A stretch of 55,000 bases of DNA. Source: Halisarca cf. caerulea (Eukaryota > Porifera > Demospongiae > Chondrillida > Halisarcidae). Positions within the stretch are counted from its first letter, which is position 1; each line of letters begins with the position of its first letter. The position numbers and the translations under genes were made by a program. The stretch is taken from contig CAUJGJ010000003.1 in NCBI GenBank assembly GCA_963170055.1, positions 780,344 to 835,343 on the forward strand, read 5' to 3'. The notes beneath the pieces are model-generated. The model searched no databases and had not been told where the DNA came from. It saw only the letters and a list, made by a program, of their open reading frames with translations. Positions 34,484-46,166 of this stretch are shown here, piece after piece.

Positions 34484-36917
34484 AGTACACTATACTACTG
34501 CTCCCTCTCTATACTGTACACTATACTACTGCTCCCTCTCTATACTGCACACTATACTACTGCTCCCTCTCTATACTGCACACTATACTACTGCTCCCTC
34601 TCAATACTGTACACTATACTACTGCTCCCTCTCTATACTGTACACTGTACTACTGCTCCCTCTCTATACTGTACACTATACTACTGCTCCCTCTCTATAC
34701 TGTACACTGTACTACTGCTCCCTCTCTACACTGTACACTATACTACTGCTCCCTCTCTATACTGTACACTATACTACTGCTTCCTCTCTATATACTGTAC
34801 ACTGTACTACTGCTCCCTCTCTACACTGTACACTATACTACTTCTCCCTCTCTACACTGTACACTGTACTACTGCTCCCTCTCTATACTGTACACTATAC
34901 TACTGCTCCCTCTCTACACTGTACACTATACTACTGCTCCCTCTCTACACTGTACACTATACTACTGCTCCCTCTCTACACTGTACACTGTACTACTGCT
35001 CCCTCTCTATACTGTACACTATACTACTGCTCCCTCTCTACACTGTACACTATACTACTGCTCCCTCTCTACACTGTACACTGTACTACTGCTCCCTCTC
35101 TATACTGTACACTATACTACTGCTCCCTCTCTACACTGTACACTATACTACTGCTCCCTCTCTACACTGTACACTATACTACTGCTCCCTCTCTCTATAC
35201 TCTACACTATACTACTGCTCCCTCTCTACACTGTACACTATACTACTGCTCCCTCTCTATACTGTACACTGTACTACTGCTCCCTCTCTACACTGTACAC
35301 TATACTACTGCTCCCTCTCTACACTGTACACTATACTACTGTTCCCTCTCCATACTCTACACTTTACTACTGCTCCTTCTCTATACTGTACACTGTACTA
35401 CTGCTCCCTCTCTATACTGTACACTATACTACTGCTCCCTCTCTACACTGTACACTATACTACTGTTCCCTCTCCATACTCTACACTTTACTACTGCTCC
35501 CTCTCTATACTGTACACTGTACTACTGCTCCCTCTCTATACTGTACACTATACTACTGCTCCCTCTCTATACTGTACACTGTACTACTGCTCCCTCTCTA
35601 CACTGTACACTATACTACTGCTCCCTGTCTATACTGTACTCTATACTACTGCTCCCTCTCTACACTGTACACTATACTACTGCTTCCTCTCCATACTGTA
35701 CACTACTGCTCCCTCTCTATACTGTACACTATACTACTGCTCCCTTTCTATACTGTACACTATACTACTGCTCCCTCTCTACACTGTACACTATACTACT
35801 GCTTCCTCTCTATACTGTACACTATACTACTGCTCCCTCTCTACACTGTACACTATAGTACTGCTCCCTCTCCATACTCTACACTTTACTACTGCTCCCT
35901 CTCTATACTATACACTGTACTACTGCTCCCTCTCTACACTGTACACTATACTACTGCTCCCTCTCTATACTGTACACTATACTACTGCTCCTTCTCTACG
36001 CTGTACACTGTACTACTGCTTCCTCTCTATACTGTACACTATACTACTGCTCCCTCTCTACACTGTACACTATACTACTGCTTCCTCTCTATACTGTACA
36101 CTATACTACTGCTCCCTCTCCATACTCTACACTTTACTACTGCTCCCTCTCTATACTGTACACTGTACTACTGCTCCCTCTCTACACTGTACACTATACT
36201 ACTGCTCCCTCTCTATACTGTACACTATACTACTGCTCCTTCTCTACGCTGTACACTGTACTACTGCTCCCTCTCTATACTGTACACTATACTACTGCTC
36301 CCTCTCTATACTGTACACTATACTACTGCTCCCTCTCTATACTGTACACTATACTACTGCTCCCTCTCTATACTGTACACTATACTACTGCTCCCTCTCT
36401 ACGCTGTACACTATACTACTGCTCCCTCTCTATACTGTACACTATACTACTGCTCCCTCTCTATACTGTACACTATACTACTGCTCCCTCTCTATACTGT
36501 ACACTGTACTACTGCTCCCTCTCTACACTGTACACTATACTACTGCTCCCTCTCTAAACTGTACACTATAGTACTGCTCCCTCTCTCTATACTCTACACT
36601 ATACTACTGCTCCCTCTCTACACTGTACACTGTACTACTGCTCCCTCTCTATACTGTACACTACACTACTGCTCCCTCTCTACACTGTACACTATACTAC
36701 TGCTCCCTCTCTATACTGTACACTATACTACTGCTCCCTCTCTATACTGTACACTACACTACTGTTCCCTCTCTATACTGTACACTATAGTACTGTTCCC
36801 TCTCTATACTGTACACTTTACTACTGCTCCCTCTCTACACTGTACACTATACTACTGTTCCCTCTCTATACTGTACACTATACTACTGCTCCCTCTCTAT
36901 ACTGTACACTATACTAC
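34484..36917. repeat. 31-bp satellite, block 4
   Basis: About 78 units with the same unit and orientation as the other blocks. Uninterrupted. Confidence 0.95.
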
Positions 36918-37306
36918 TTTTTTTTTTAATAGTATGTACACCTATGTATAGTATGTACACATACACATTATTATTAAATTCAATCAGTACAGTGTCACTC
37001 AACCAGTTACATCAACAACAGAATTAATTATTGGCATAATAGTAAGAAATTATAGTGAATGCTGTGATTCTTTATTAAGTACAACAAATCAAAGGTGGTG
37101 TACAATACATGATAAATACAGATGTCTAATTTAGATCTTTGATTCACAAGTGGCAAATAGGAGGGAATCAGGGACATTGGGAAATTGTCTAGCTCTAGAT
37201 CCTCTGATGCACAAAATTGATGATCGTAACAGGCTGAAATTAAGCTGGCATCTCATCCATCTGATAGTGTCTGCATACGATTCATTTCTCTTGTTAGCCA
37301 GAAAGT
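36918..37306 (-). mobile_element. LINE 3'-end fragment, copy 2
   Basis: Nearly identical to copy 1, with the same truncation point and the same satellite junctions. Differences are single bases and one or two T in the poly(A) complement. Confidence 0.85.
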
Positions 37307-37662
37307 AGTACACTATACTACTGCTCCCTCTCTATACTGTACACTATACTACTGCTCCCTCTCTATACTGTACACTATACTACTGCTCCCTCTCTATACT
37401 GTACACTGTACTACTGCTCCCTCTCTATACTGTACACTATACTACTGCTCCCTCTCTACACTGTACACTATACTACTTCTCCCTCTCTATACTGTACACT
37501 ACACTACTGTTCCCTCTCTATACTGTACACTATACTACTGTTCCCTCTCTATACTGTACACTTTACTACTGCTCCCTCTCTACACTGTACACTATACTAC
37601 TGTTCCCTCTCTATACTGTACACTATACTACTGCTCCCTCTCTATACTGTACACTATACTAC
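37307..37662. repeat. 31-bp satellite, block 5
   Basis: About 11 units. The variant order before 37662 (including CACTACACTACTGTTCC and CACTTTACTACTG) repeats that before 36917. Confidence 0.95.
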
Positions 37663-38051
37663 TTTTTTTTTTAATAGTATGTACACCTATGTATAGTATG
37701 TACACATACACATTATTATTAAATTCAATCAGTACAGTGTCACTCAACCAGTTACATCAACAACAGAATTAATTATTGGCATAATAGTAAGAAATTATAG
37801 TGAATGCTGTGATTCTTTATTAAGTACAACAAATCAAAGGTGGTGTATAATACATGATAAATACAGATGTCTAATTTAGATCTTTGATTCACAAGTGGCA
37901 AATAGGAGGGAATCAGGGACATTGGGAAATTGTCTAGCTCTAGATCCTCTGATGCACAAAATTGATGATCGTAACAGGCTGAAATTAAGCTGGCATCTCA
38001 TCCATCTGATAGTGTCTGCATACAATTCATTTCTCTTGTTAGCCAGAAAGT
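37663..38051 (-). mobile_element. LINE 3'-end fragment, copy 3
   Basis: Third near-identical copy, exactly 745 bp after copy 2, sharing flanking satellite variants on the left and the CTACTTCTCCC variant on the right. This is duplication of a block, not a separate insertion. Confidence 0.85.
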
Positions 38052-38570
38052 AGTACACTATACTACTGCTCCCTCTCTATACTGTACACTATACTACTGC
38101 TCCCTCTCTATACTGCACACTATACTACTGCTCCCTCTCTATACTGTACACTGTACTACTGCTCCCTCTCTATACTGTACACTATACTACTGCTCCCTCT
38201 CTACACTGTACACTATACTACTTCTCCCTCTCTATACTGTACACTGTACTACTGCTCCCTCTCCACACTGTACACTATACTACTGCTCCCTACCTATACT
38301 GTACACTATACTACTGCTTCCTCTCTATACTGTACACTGTACTACTGCTCCCTCTCTATACTGTACACTATACTACTGCTCCCTCTCTATACTGTACACT
38401 ATACTACTGCTCCCTCTCTATACTGTACACTATACTACTGCTCCCTCTCTATACTGTATACTATACTACTTCTCCCTCTCTATACTGTACACTGTACTAC
38501 TGCTCCCTCTCTATACTGTACACTATACTACTGCTCCCTTTCTATACTGTACACTATACTACTGCTCTTT
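38052..38570. repeat. 31-bp satellite, block 6
   Basis: Last block of the domain, ending at TACTGCTCTTTTGTTG, after which unique intron sequence leads to the next exon. Confidence 0.95.
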
Positions 38571-38716
38571 TGTTGAATTGTACTTTGCGTTCTGTAGTGA
38601 TGAGGTGAAGCCATACAGTAACACTTGTGCTCTTTGTTGCACTCAGAGTTTAAGTAACCTCCAGTTCAGAACTTGAACATGCTCCTATGTCATGGTTGTA
38701 TCCACCTCTTTTGTAG

Positions 38717-38938
38717 TTATCATCTTGTGCTACTGGGATGGGTGGATTTCTGATGAAGAGTGTGAAAGAGTTTCCTTACTGGATGATCCTGAGTGGAGGA
38801 GTCAGCTTCAGGCATTGCAGAATGAGGACATAAATCTTGTGCTTCATGGGAGGTGGGAGGAGTATGTTGACAGACAAGCTGACAAGGTACCGATATTTGT
38901 TAGACCAGTCAGTTTGTTCTGTCTCTGTAACTACACAG
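38717..38938 (+). CDS. Roc-COR-like GTPase gene, exon before the GTPase domain
   Basis: Acceptor CTCTTTTGTAG at 38716. The frame reads WDGWISDEECERVSLLDDPE and LHGRWEEYVDRQADK, a helical, acidic pattern of unknown family. Two donors are possible: GTACCG after 38886 (phase 0) or GTGAAT at 38939 (phase 1). Only the second keeps the gene frame into the GTPase exon, giving 2 nt, 73 codons and 1 nt. However, that donor lies in a minisatellite-like ACTACACAGGTGAA word, so the exon end is less certain than its start. Confidence 0.6.
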
Positions 38939-38943
38939 GTGAA

Positions 38944-39412
38944 TTGACAAAAGGATTGTAGTTGTAACATAATCGAATTACGTGAACTCTGTTGACCATA
39001 CTATGGAAAGCACCATCACAGTGGCAAATACTCACAGTAAAAAGAGAGGACTTCAGCGCGTAAAGACACAACTACTCTAAAATTCTCTTTTTAACTTCTA
39101 AAAAGCTCCAACTAAAGCTAGGGTAGGTAAACATAACTCGATTATGTTACAACTACAATCCTTTTGTCAACAACCTAGACCTGCTAACTAACCAGTACTT
39201 GGCGTTAATCTAGGCGTTCGGTGAAGATGTCTATTTAATACCATCTAGCGGTTTCGGATTTTCCTTGACCAATCCCGTGATGGGAGGTTTCCAAGGAACA
39301 TCCATTATTGCTCTGCCCAGTGCTACTGATGAAGGGTGGAATTCCCAGAAAAGGCCTTATAGCACATTGGCAAAACAGCAATGTTTCGTCTCTGGTTAAC
39401 GTGGTTAGTACA
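38944..39412. mobile_element. foldback element, copy 2 (inverted relative to 26206)
   Basis: TTGACAAAAGGATTGTAGTT at 38944 pairs with AACTACAATCCTTTTGTCAA at 39152. The portion 38998-39412 is the reverse complement of about 26225-26600. The word CTACACAGGTGAA stands on both sides (38931 and 39419), so it landed in the first minisatellite unit. Confidence 0.7.
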
Positions 39413-39418
39413 TTTTAC

Positions 39419-40220
39419 CTACACAGGTGAATGGTGTGAAGTGGTGTTACTACACAGGTGAATGGTGTGAGGTGGTGTTACTACACAGGTGAATGGTGTG
39501 AGGTGGTGTTACTACACAGGTGGATGGTGTGAGGTGGTGTTACTACACAGGTGGATGGTGTGAGGTGGTGTTACTACACAGGTGGATGGTGTGAGGTGGT
39601 GTTACTACACAGGTGGATGGTGTGAGGTGGTGTTACTACACAGGTGGATGGTGTGAGGTGGTGTTACTACACAGGTGAATGGTGTGAGGTGGTGTTACTA
39701 CACAGGTGGATGTTGTGAGGTGGTGTTACTACACAGGTGGATGGTGTGAGGTGGTGTTACTACACAGGTGGATGGTGTGAGGTGGTGTTACTACACAGGT
39801 GGATGGTGTGAGGTGGTGTTACTACACAGGTGGATGGTGTGAGGTGGTGTTACTACACAGGTGGATGGTGTGAGGTGGTGTTACTACACAGGTGGATGGT
39901 GTGAGGTGGTGTTACTACACAGGTGGATGTTGTGAAGTGGTGTTACTACACAGGTGGATGTTGTGAGGTGGTGTTACTACACAGGTGGATGGTGTGAGGT
40001 GGTGTTACTACACAGGTGGATGGTGTGAGGTGGTGTTACTACACAGGTGGATGGTGTGAGGTGGTGTTACTACACAGGTGAATGGTGTGAGGTGGTGTTA
40101 CTACACAGGTGGATGGTGTGAGGTGGTGTTACTACACAGGTGGATGGTGTGAGGTGGTGTTACTACACAGGTAGATGGTGTGAGGTGGTGTTACTACACA
40201 GGTGGATGGTGTGAAGTGGT
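39419..40220. repeat. 31-bp minisatellite (ACACAGGTGGATGGTGTGAG)
   Basis: About 26 units of 31 bp. Each contains ACACAGGTGGAT or ACACAGGTGAAT, the same word as the proposed donor of the exon at 38717. Confidence 0.95.
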
Positions 40221-40507
40221 TGTTGTTTGTTTTAAATTTAGAAATACCAAGCAATGCATTTGATCTATCCTTTGATCTTCTTGGCTTCACAAATTTGTGT
40301 ATCTTGGACTGATTCTTTGTATAATGATAAAATAACTTGCTTGATGGAAGGTGTTATTAGCTGATGTTTGGCTGTATGAATTGTGCTTGTCTCTTAACAG
40401 TAAAACCAGCATGTCATGTGACATTATCCTTAGTACTTCACACTTGCTAGGATTTGGTGTGCCTCACAAGTACAAGTGTTGATTGAATAAGAGGTCAAGT
40501 AGTTACA
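40221..40507. other. intron, nothing recognised
   Basis: Short unique stretch between two minisatellites. Confidence 0.5.
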
Positions 40508-40816
40508 TACCAACCTATGTACATGTACCAACCTGTGTACATGTACCAACCTATGTACATGTACCAACCTGTGTACATGTACCAACCTATGTACATGTAC
40601 CAACCTATGTACATGTACCAACCTATGTACATGTACCAGCCTAATAGTATGTACATGTACCAACCTGTGTACATGTACCAACCTGTGTATATGTACCAAC
40701 CTGTGTACATGTACCAACCTGTGTACATGTACCAACCCATGTACATGTACGAACCTATGTACATGTACCAACCTATGTACATGTACCAACCTATGTACAT
40801 GTACCAACCTATGTAC
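40508..40816. repeat. 18-bp minisatellite (ATGTACATGTACCAACCT), left part
   Basis: About 17 units. It is continuous in unit and phase with 41836-42130, from which the inserted LINE separates it. Confidence 0.95.
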
Positions 40817-41835
40817 AAACATGCCAAACAAAGAAGGATAAAACAAGGAGTCAAGACTGAGAGGAGGGAATGTAATGCTGACAAAGTCTCTTCCCTCAAC
40901 CTACCTGATCATCAGAAGAAGGTATTGGAACTCGCTAAGAATAAGGGATCCTGCAGTTGGCTCACTGCATTGTCTCTGGCGAAATACAACTTCTCACTAT
41001 CAAAGAGTGAATTCAGGGATGCAATATGTATGCGATATGGATGGCTTCCTGAAAGGCTCCAGCCAAATGTGTCTGTAGTGAGAACTTTACCATGAATCAT
41101 GCTCTGAGCTGCCCCCGTGGGGCTTTCCCCACAATACGCCACAATGAGGTTCGAAATCTGACCGGTAGCCTACTAGCAGAGGTCTGTCACGATGTCAGCC
41201 TTGAACCTGTCCTCCAGCCACTGAGTGGCGAAGTCCTCAATCACGCATCATCCATCTGCGAGAATGAGGCCCGAGTGGATGTAGCTACCAGAGACTTCTG
41301 GACACATGCGTAGATAAAAGGCATTCTTTGACGTAAAGGTATTTAACCCTTTTGCCAAGTCCAATCAGAAGCTTGCTCTCGCATCTTGTTTCACTCATCA
41401 TGAACGACAGAAGAAAAGAGCCTATGAGCAGAGAGTCCTTGAGATTGAAAATGACTCATTCACACCCCTTGTCTTCAGTACCACAGGTGGCATGGGAAGA
41501 CTTGCATCCATCTTCTACAGTAGATTGGTCATGATGCTATCTGAGAAGAAACAGCAACCCTTTTCGGCTACAATGGGATGGCTGCAATGTCAGTTGTCTT
41601 TCTCCCTCCTGAGATCTTCCTTACTATGTTTAGAGGATCAAGATCAAGTCGGAATGTCATTCCAAGATTCCCAATCTCCACCAACCTGGTCAACAATGAA
41701 TCACGTGTTGCCCTCTACTAAACTCGTCCTATTTCAGTGACCCATACAACATTAAATTCTTTAACAATTATTTCTTTTTGCACATTTGACAATTATGCAA
41801 GGCCCTAATAATAATAATCATGACAGTGAAAAAAA
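40817..41835 (+). mobile_element. LINE fragment with endonuclease end, plus strand
   Basis: Same family as the LINE at 28281. Broken plus-strand frames read SEFRDAICMRYGWLPERL, NHALSCPRGAFPTIRHNEVR (zinc motif and RHNE), an FFDVK-type stretch near 41330, FSTTGGMGRLASIFYSRL and LQCQLSFSLLRSSLLCL. It ends in a 7-base poly(A) at 41829-41835. CCTATGTAC lies at both junctions (40808-40816 and 41836-41844), a possible 9-bp target duplication, though ambiguous within a tandem repeat. 5'-truncated before the RT. Confidence 0.8.
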
Positions 41836-42130
41836 CCTATGTACATGTACCAACCCATGTACATGTACCAACCTGTGTACTTGTACCAACCTGTGTACAT
41901 GTACCAACCTGTGTACATGTACCAACCTGTGTACATGTACCAACCCATGTACATGTACCAACCTATGTTCATGTACCAACCTGTGTACATGTACCAACCT
42001 GTGTACTTGTACCAACCTGTGTACATGTACTAACCTGTGTACATGTACCAACCTATGTACATGTACCAACCTATATACATGTACCAACCTATGTACATGT
42101 ACCAACCTGTGTACATGTACCAACCTGTGT
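41836..42130. repeat. 18-bp minisatellite, right part
   Basis: About 16 units of the same 18-mer as 40508-40816. Confidence 0.95.
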
Positions 42131-42995
42131 ATTATGTTTGCCAACCAATATTATGTGTTTACCTGTATTCTAAAGCTTTCTCACATCTGTTATACCACGG
42201 AACTGGAACAAAATTTGGTTCTTGAACTTTGTCATTTTCCATCTAAGCCACGCTAATGCCAAGTGACTGCTCACAAGGTTGTAATACATTCTAATTTTTA
42301 CATCGTGTTTATTCACAGATTGCACAGTTTTTTGTTACTTTACTCTGAAAAGCCTTAAGTTTCCAGGTGGCTTGCATATGGAATGAACCACATTCCCCTG
42401 AGCCTCCGAGAGAATTTTTTAGCTTTCTAGACTATATACACTTTTGAGTAGTTCTATGGCTCATTATGGCAATGGTGCATGCATGAGACTGCCACTTCAT
42501 GGGGTAGAAACCTGCAACTTACAGTGGGTGTGACCACAAGTTTGCTCATTTCTTTGTCCTCACTCTCCTAAATTCTGGCTACACCCCTGAACTAGCCCAA
42601 CACAAAGAAGTATAAGTCTTTCAATCTAGTATCAATCTTTCATTCAATCCAAAGAAGCTAGCATAGTCAACAGATAACGGGTATACCTTCTTGAAGATTT
42701 CATTGATATTCATTACCTCATTATAAACCCTATTTTGAAGGAAAAAGACAATCTCCATGCACAATGCTAATTTACAATCCCATGTCATAACTCACCTATA
42801 GTTTCATTTATGGCTCCGAAACTTGGTTATTAGCCAATTTGCGACATACTGGCTTATTGTTAATTTGGAATGCCATGTCAGGAGAAGTACCTCTTAGGAT
42901 CACTCTATTACCCTTTTTGCTGCTCTAAGTTTGGCTTACACCTCCTTTATAATACATTTCTGATTAATTGGTAACTATACTAGCCGCAAACAAGC
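42131..42995. other. intron, nothing recognised
   Basis: No ORF, array or terminal repeat supported. Confidence 0.5.
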
Positions 42996-43099
42996 CATTT
43001 ATTTCAAATGTTTTGACCCAATCCAGCGTCTTCATCAGTGAAATAGATTTATCTCACTGATGAAGATGTTGGATTGGGTCGAAACATTTGAAATAAATG
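42996..43099. repeat. 104-bp near-perfect hairpin
   Basis: CATTTATTTCAAATGTTTTG pairs with the complement ending at 43099. Arms of about 50 bases (also pairing GACCCAATCC and TCTTCATCAGTGA) meet with almost no loop. It ends 45 bases before the GTPase exon. Confidence 0.9.
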
Positions 43100-43144
43100 A
43101 GTAAAATCTGCACTTTAACAACCTTATTGTTGTTTCTATTACAG

Positions 43145-45607
43145 CACAGGGCTCAGCTACTCTTTACAAAGAAGTTTCAGTACAAGCTCATGAAAGGTCA
43201 GCATACAATGAGTCATTTGCCCTCTACCCACATGTTTACATGTCTCGAAAGCATCCTCCTTCAACCTGTACAGCTGCAATTGACAGAGGTGGTTCTGTGG
43301 AAGTAGAGATCGTCAAAGTAGTGACTCTTGGACCACCAGAAGCTGGCAAGACTCAACTGAAGAAAGCATTGACGAAGAACGTTGATGAAACTAAAGAAAG
43401 CACACCAGTTTCAACTAAGGCAGAAGTAGTTATGGACTGCTTTGTTGAAGAAGGATCAAATTTTGCGTGGCAAAAATTGGATGGCCGTGAGCTTCAAACC
43501 ATGTTATGTGCCACAATAGAGAATAGAAAGTATGATGTTTCTCTGCCAAATGCAGCACAGAAGGATACAAGTCACTGGAAAAGACAAATACCAATGCCCA
43601 TAATTGGAGAGAAGCCTGACAATGCTGAACATTTGCTAGAAACAGGTCAAATGTCACTTGATGAAGAGGTAGTATACAGTAGTAGTAGTGAGAGGGGATC
43701 TGAAGAGTCTGACGGATACACTGACTTTGAGATAACTAGTGATAGTGAAGAGGAAATCACATCTGACCCTCCAGTTATGAGTACATTTTCTATGTTAAAA
43801 GAACGAGTGGTTCGCCGATTCCCCCTCGTATTTGGTGACAATCATTTAAATAAGGTTCGGCTGATCCACATAATTGACAGTGGTGGACAACCAGCCTTCC
43901 TTGATTTCCACCCTCTAGTTGCCACCAGCAGAGCCCTCTACCTACTGGTGTACAACTCTCAGGAAGGTCTGCTTGCTTGCCCTGCACTCACGTACCGCAA
44001 ACCCACTGAGTTCCCCACCAAATCCCTTCCGAATCCATCCCAGACCAATTTGGACATGATCAAAAGGTCCTTGCACTCTCTTCACCACTGCAAGGATAAA
44101 TTGTTGGAAATGGAAGCAACAATGCAAGACCACCTCGGTGAAAATGTCACCATTGATCCTTCCAATGTGCTCCCAATCATTGTAGTGGGATCTCGAAAGG
44201 CCCAGCAGTGTCAAGAGGATCCTTCACATCTGTTGAAGTCACACTGCTGTAGCATCCCAATTTGGGACGACACCCAGTGGAATGTAGTTCTTGTGGATAG
44301 TCTCAATCCTTCTTGCAGTGGTGTCGAGGAGTTGCGGGAAAAGATTTCGAAAACTAAATCAAAATTTAAGATCCGTTTTCCCCTTTTGTGGTTCCACTGT
44401 CAGCTGATGTTCTGGTCAACTGATGACCCCTCCCTCTCTGTGCTGACATACCACGATCTTCAAGAAATCTGTATGAAGCACAGGCTTGTCTCCTCAGGTG
44501 AGGAGTTCCTTGCACTGATAACCACCTTCCACATGCTTGGTCTGTTTGTCTGTTCTGGCATTGATCGCATCAGAGAGGATTCAAACGATTCTGACAGCCT
44601 CTACAACTCACCCATCTTCACCAAACCTGATGTTCTCTATCAGCAAATAACAAAAATTCTTGAAATTCCATTCCGTGACCTAGAAAGTCCTAAATCCAAT
44701 CTTGCAATTGACCAACGAAAGTTGTTCCAAAGTATCCAAAAAGAGGGCATCATCTCAACCAACTCCCTCCATCTGTTGGGAGTCCCAGACACTCTGGGAT
44801 CATTCACTGGATTCCACTCATACTTGCTGCAGTCTCTGGTGAGGTGGGGATTGGCTGCTCAAGTATCACAAGACCCACTTCAGCTTTTCATTCCATCTGC
44901 CCTGCCCACACGTTCTGATGCTCACTGCACTCTAAGTGAGAGCCCTATTCCACAGCTGGCTCTGACCATCATTGGTGAAGAGTTGGATGATTACTACCAT
45001 CTTCCTCAAGGCCTCTTCCCTCACTTCATAGTTAGCCTCATGAACCACCATGGTGGTGGCTATGAATTGAGGAAGAGCAAAGGAAAGGCCCAACCTCACT
45101 GCCGGGATGTTGTTACACTTACCAAAGATGTCTGTCAGGAAACGGAATTCCCCTACACCGTTTGTGCTGTGGACAACATCGACCACATTTCTGTCCACAT
45201 CATTCCAGTTCTGGAGGATGAATCCAGCCCCCAGTGGTCTTCAGAAGATGTTGCAATCATCATTGAAGACATGAAGCAGTCCATGGAAGAGGCTTATTCC
45301 AGGCTGTACCAGAGGTCCACTCAACCCCGAGTGATCCTCTGTTGCCCATGCTCATTTTGCCCTCTTGCTCAACAGAAGAAGCATCTTGCTCAAGTGGACT
45401 GTGAGCGACTCACCCTTCACTGTTTGTCACTGGAATGTGACAGACCCTATGCCAAGAAGTGTTCCAGCACAATGGAGGCTATCCTGAAAGAGATCAAAAG
45501 TAAGGGATTGAATGTCCAGGATCTCTACCCTAAGTTGTCACACCTTTCTATGTATATAGTCCATACCATCATGTGTGTAATGTCTCAGCAGCTCTGTAGC
45601 TTACATT
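43145..45607 (+). CDS. Roc-COR-like GTPase, main exon
   Basis: Acceptor TTTCTATTACAG at 43144. Strong donor GTAAGT at 45608. It has 2 nt, 820 codons and 1 nt, phase 1 at both ends. GTPase motifs are a P-loop GPPEAGKT (residues about 526-533 of the assembled protein), G3 DSGGQP (about 708-713) and a G4-like VVGSRK (about 810) lacking the classical NKxD. A 180-residue insert with an acidic Ser-rich segment (SSSERGSEESDGY) separates P-loop and G3. The rest resembles COR winged-helix sequence: WFHCQLMFW, FHMLGLFVC, LPQGLFPHFIVSLM. This matches Roco-type proteins, which usually act as cytosolic signalling GTPases. No kinase or leucine-rich repeat is seen. The ATG at 43240 is internal, since the frame is open back to the acceptor. 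Confidence 0.9.
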
Positions 45608-45854
45608 GTAAGTGTAGACGATGAGTGTACACAGAGGTACATTCACTGCAAAGAGTCCATGCAATACATGTATTCCCTCAAATACACAACATTCTATCCA
45701 CCAACACTTTGTATAATACAGTGCATGTATTTGCAGATTACAATCACCATACTTGTCTATGCTTGAAGCATCCATGTAGCATGCAATGTATTGGACATTA
45801 GCTCAACCTCTGAAACAACATGTGATAGTTTCCATCTCAATCTCTCTCTTACAG

Positions 45855-45940
45855 GGGCACAGGGGAAAACGGAGCCTGTCAAGCTTCCTAGTTCTCCTTC
45901 AAAACAAGATTCATGGTCAGTTGTAGCTCCAGTCTTGTGA
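45855..45940 (+). CDS. Roc-COR-like GTPase gene, short terminal exon
   Basis: Acceptor CTCTCTTACAG at 45854. It has 2 nt (completing Trp), 27 codons (AQGKTEPVKLPSSPSKQDSW and so on) and TGA at 45938. It is a Ser/Pro-rich tail. An internal donor, GTCAGT at 45916, in phase 2 would instead lead to the exon at 47161. The short form gives a protein of about 1312 residues from the proposed start. Confidence 0.65.
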
Positions 45941-46166
45941 ATAGTTCTTCCTTTACAAAGTAAAGTTGAATTCATTTGGCAATTGGTAGCTATAGTGATG
46001 TGTCTACTCCTGTAACAGGCATCATTGTAGATCTTACTTCCAATGACTTCCTTTGTGAACTATAATATGGCAACTCACCATGCCCAGGTTCTGCACTGTC
46101 CATAGCATGTTGAATAGACAAGACTGTACGTACTGTCCTAGTATCTATTAGTTTACTGTATGTACA

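Noticed and set aside
39419..40220. Possible array of small exons, each with a donor-like word
   Set aside because: Units lack acceptor sequences and the 31-bp period would shift frame each time. It is kept only as a decoy-donor observation.
43097..43306. 69-codon ORF overlapping the start of the GTPase exon in another frame
   Set aside because: It begins inside the intron upstream of the acceptor. The phase-1 frame of the GTPase is the one continuous with the neighbouring exons.
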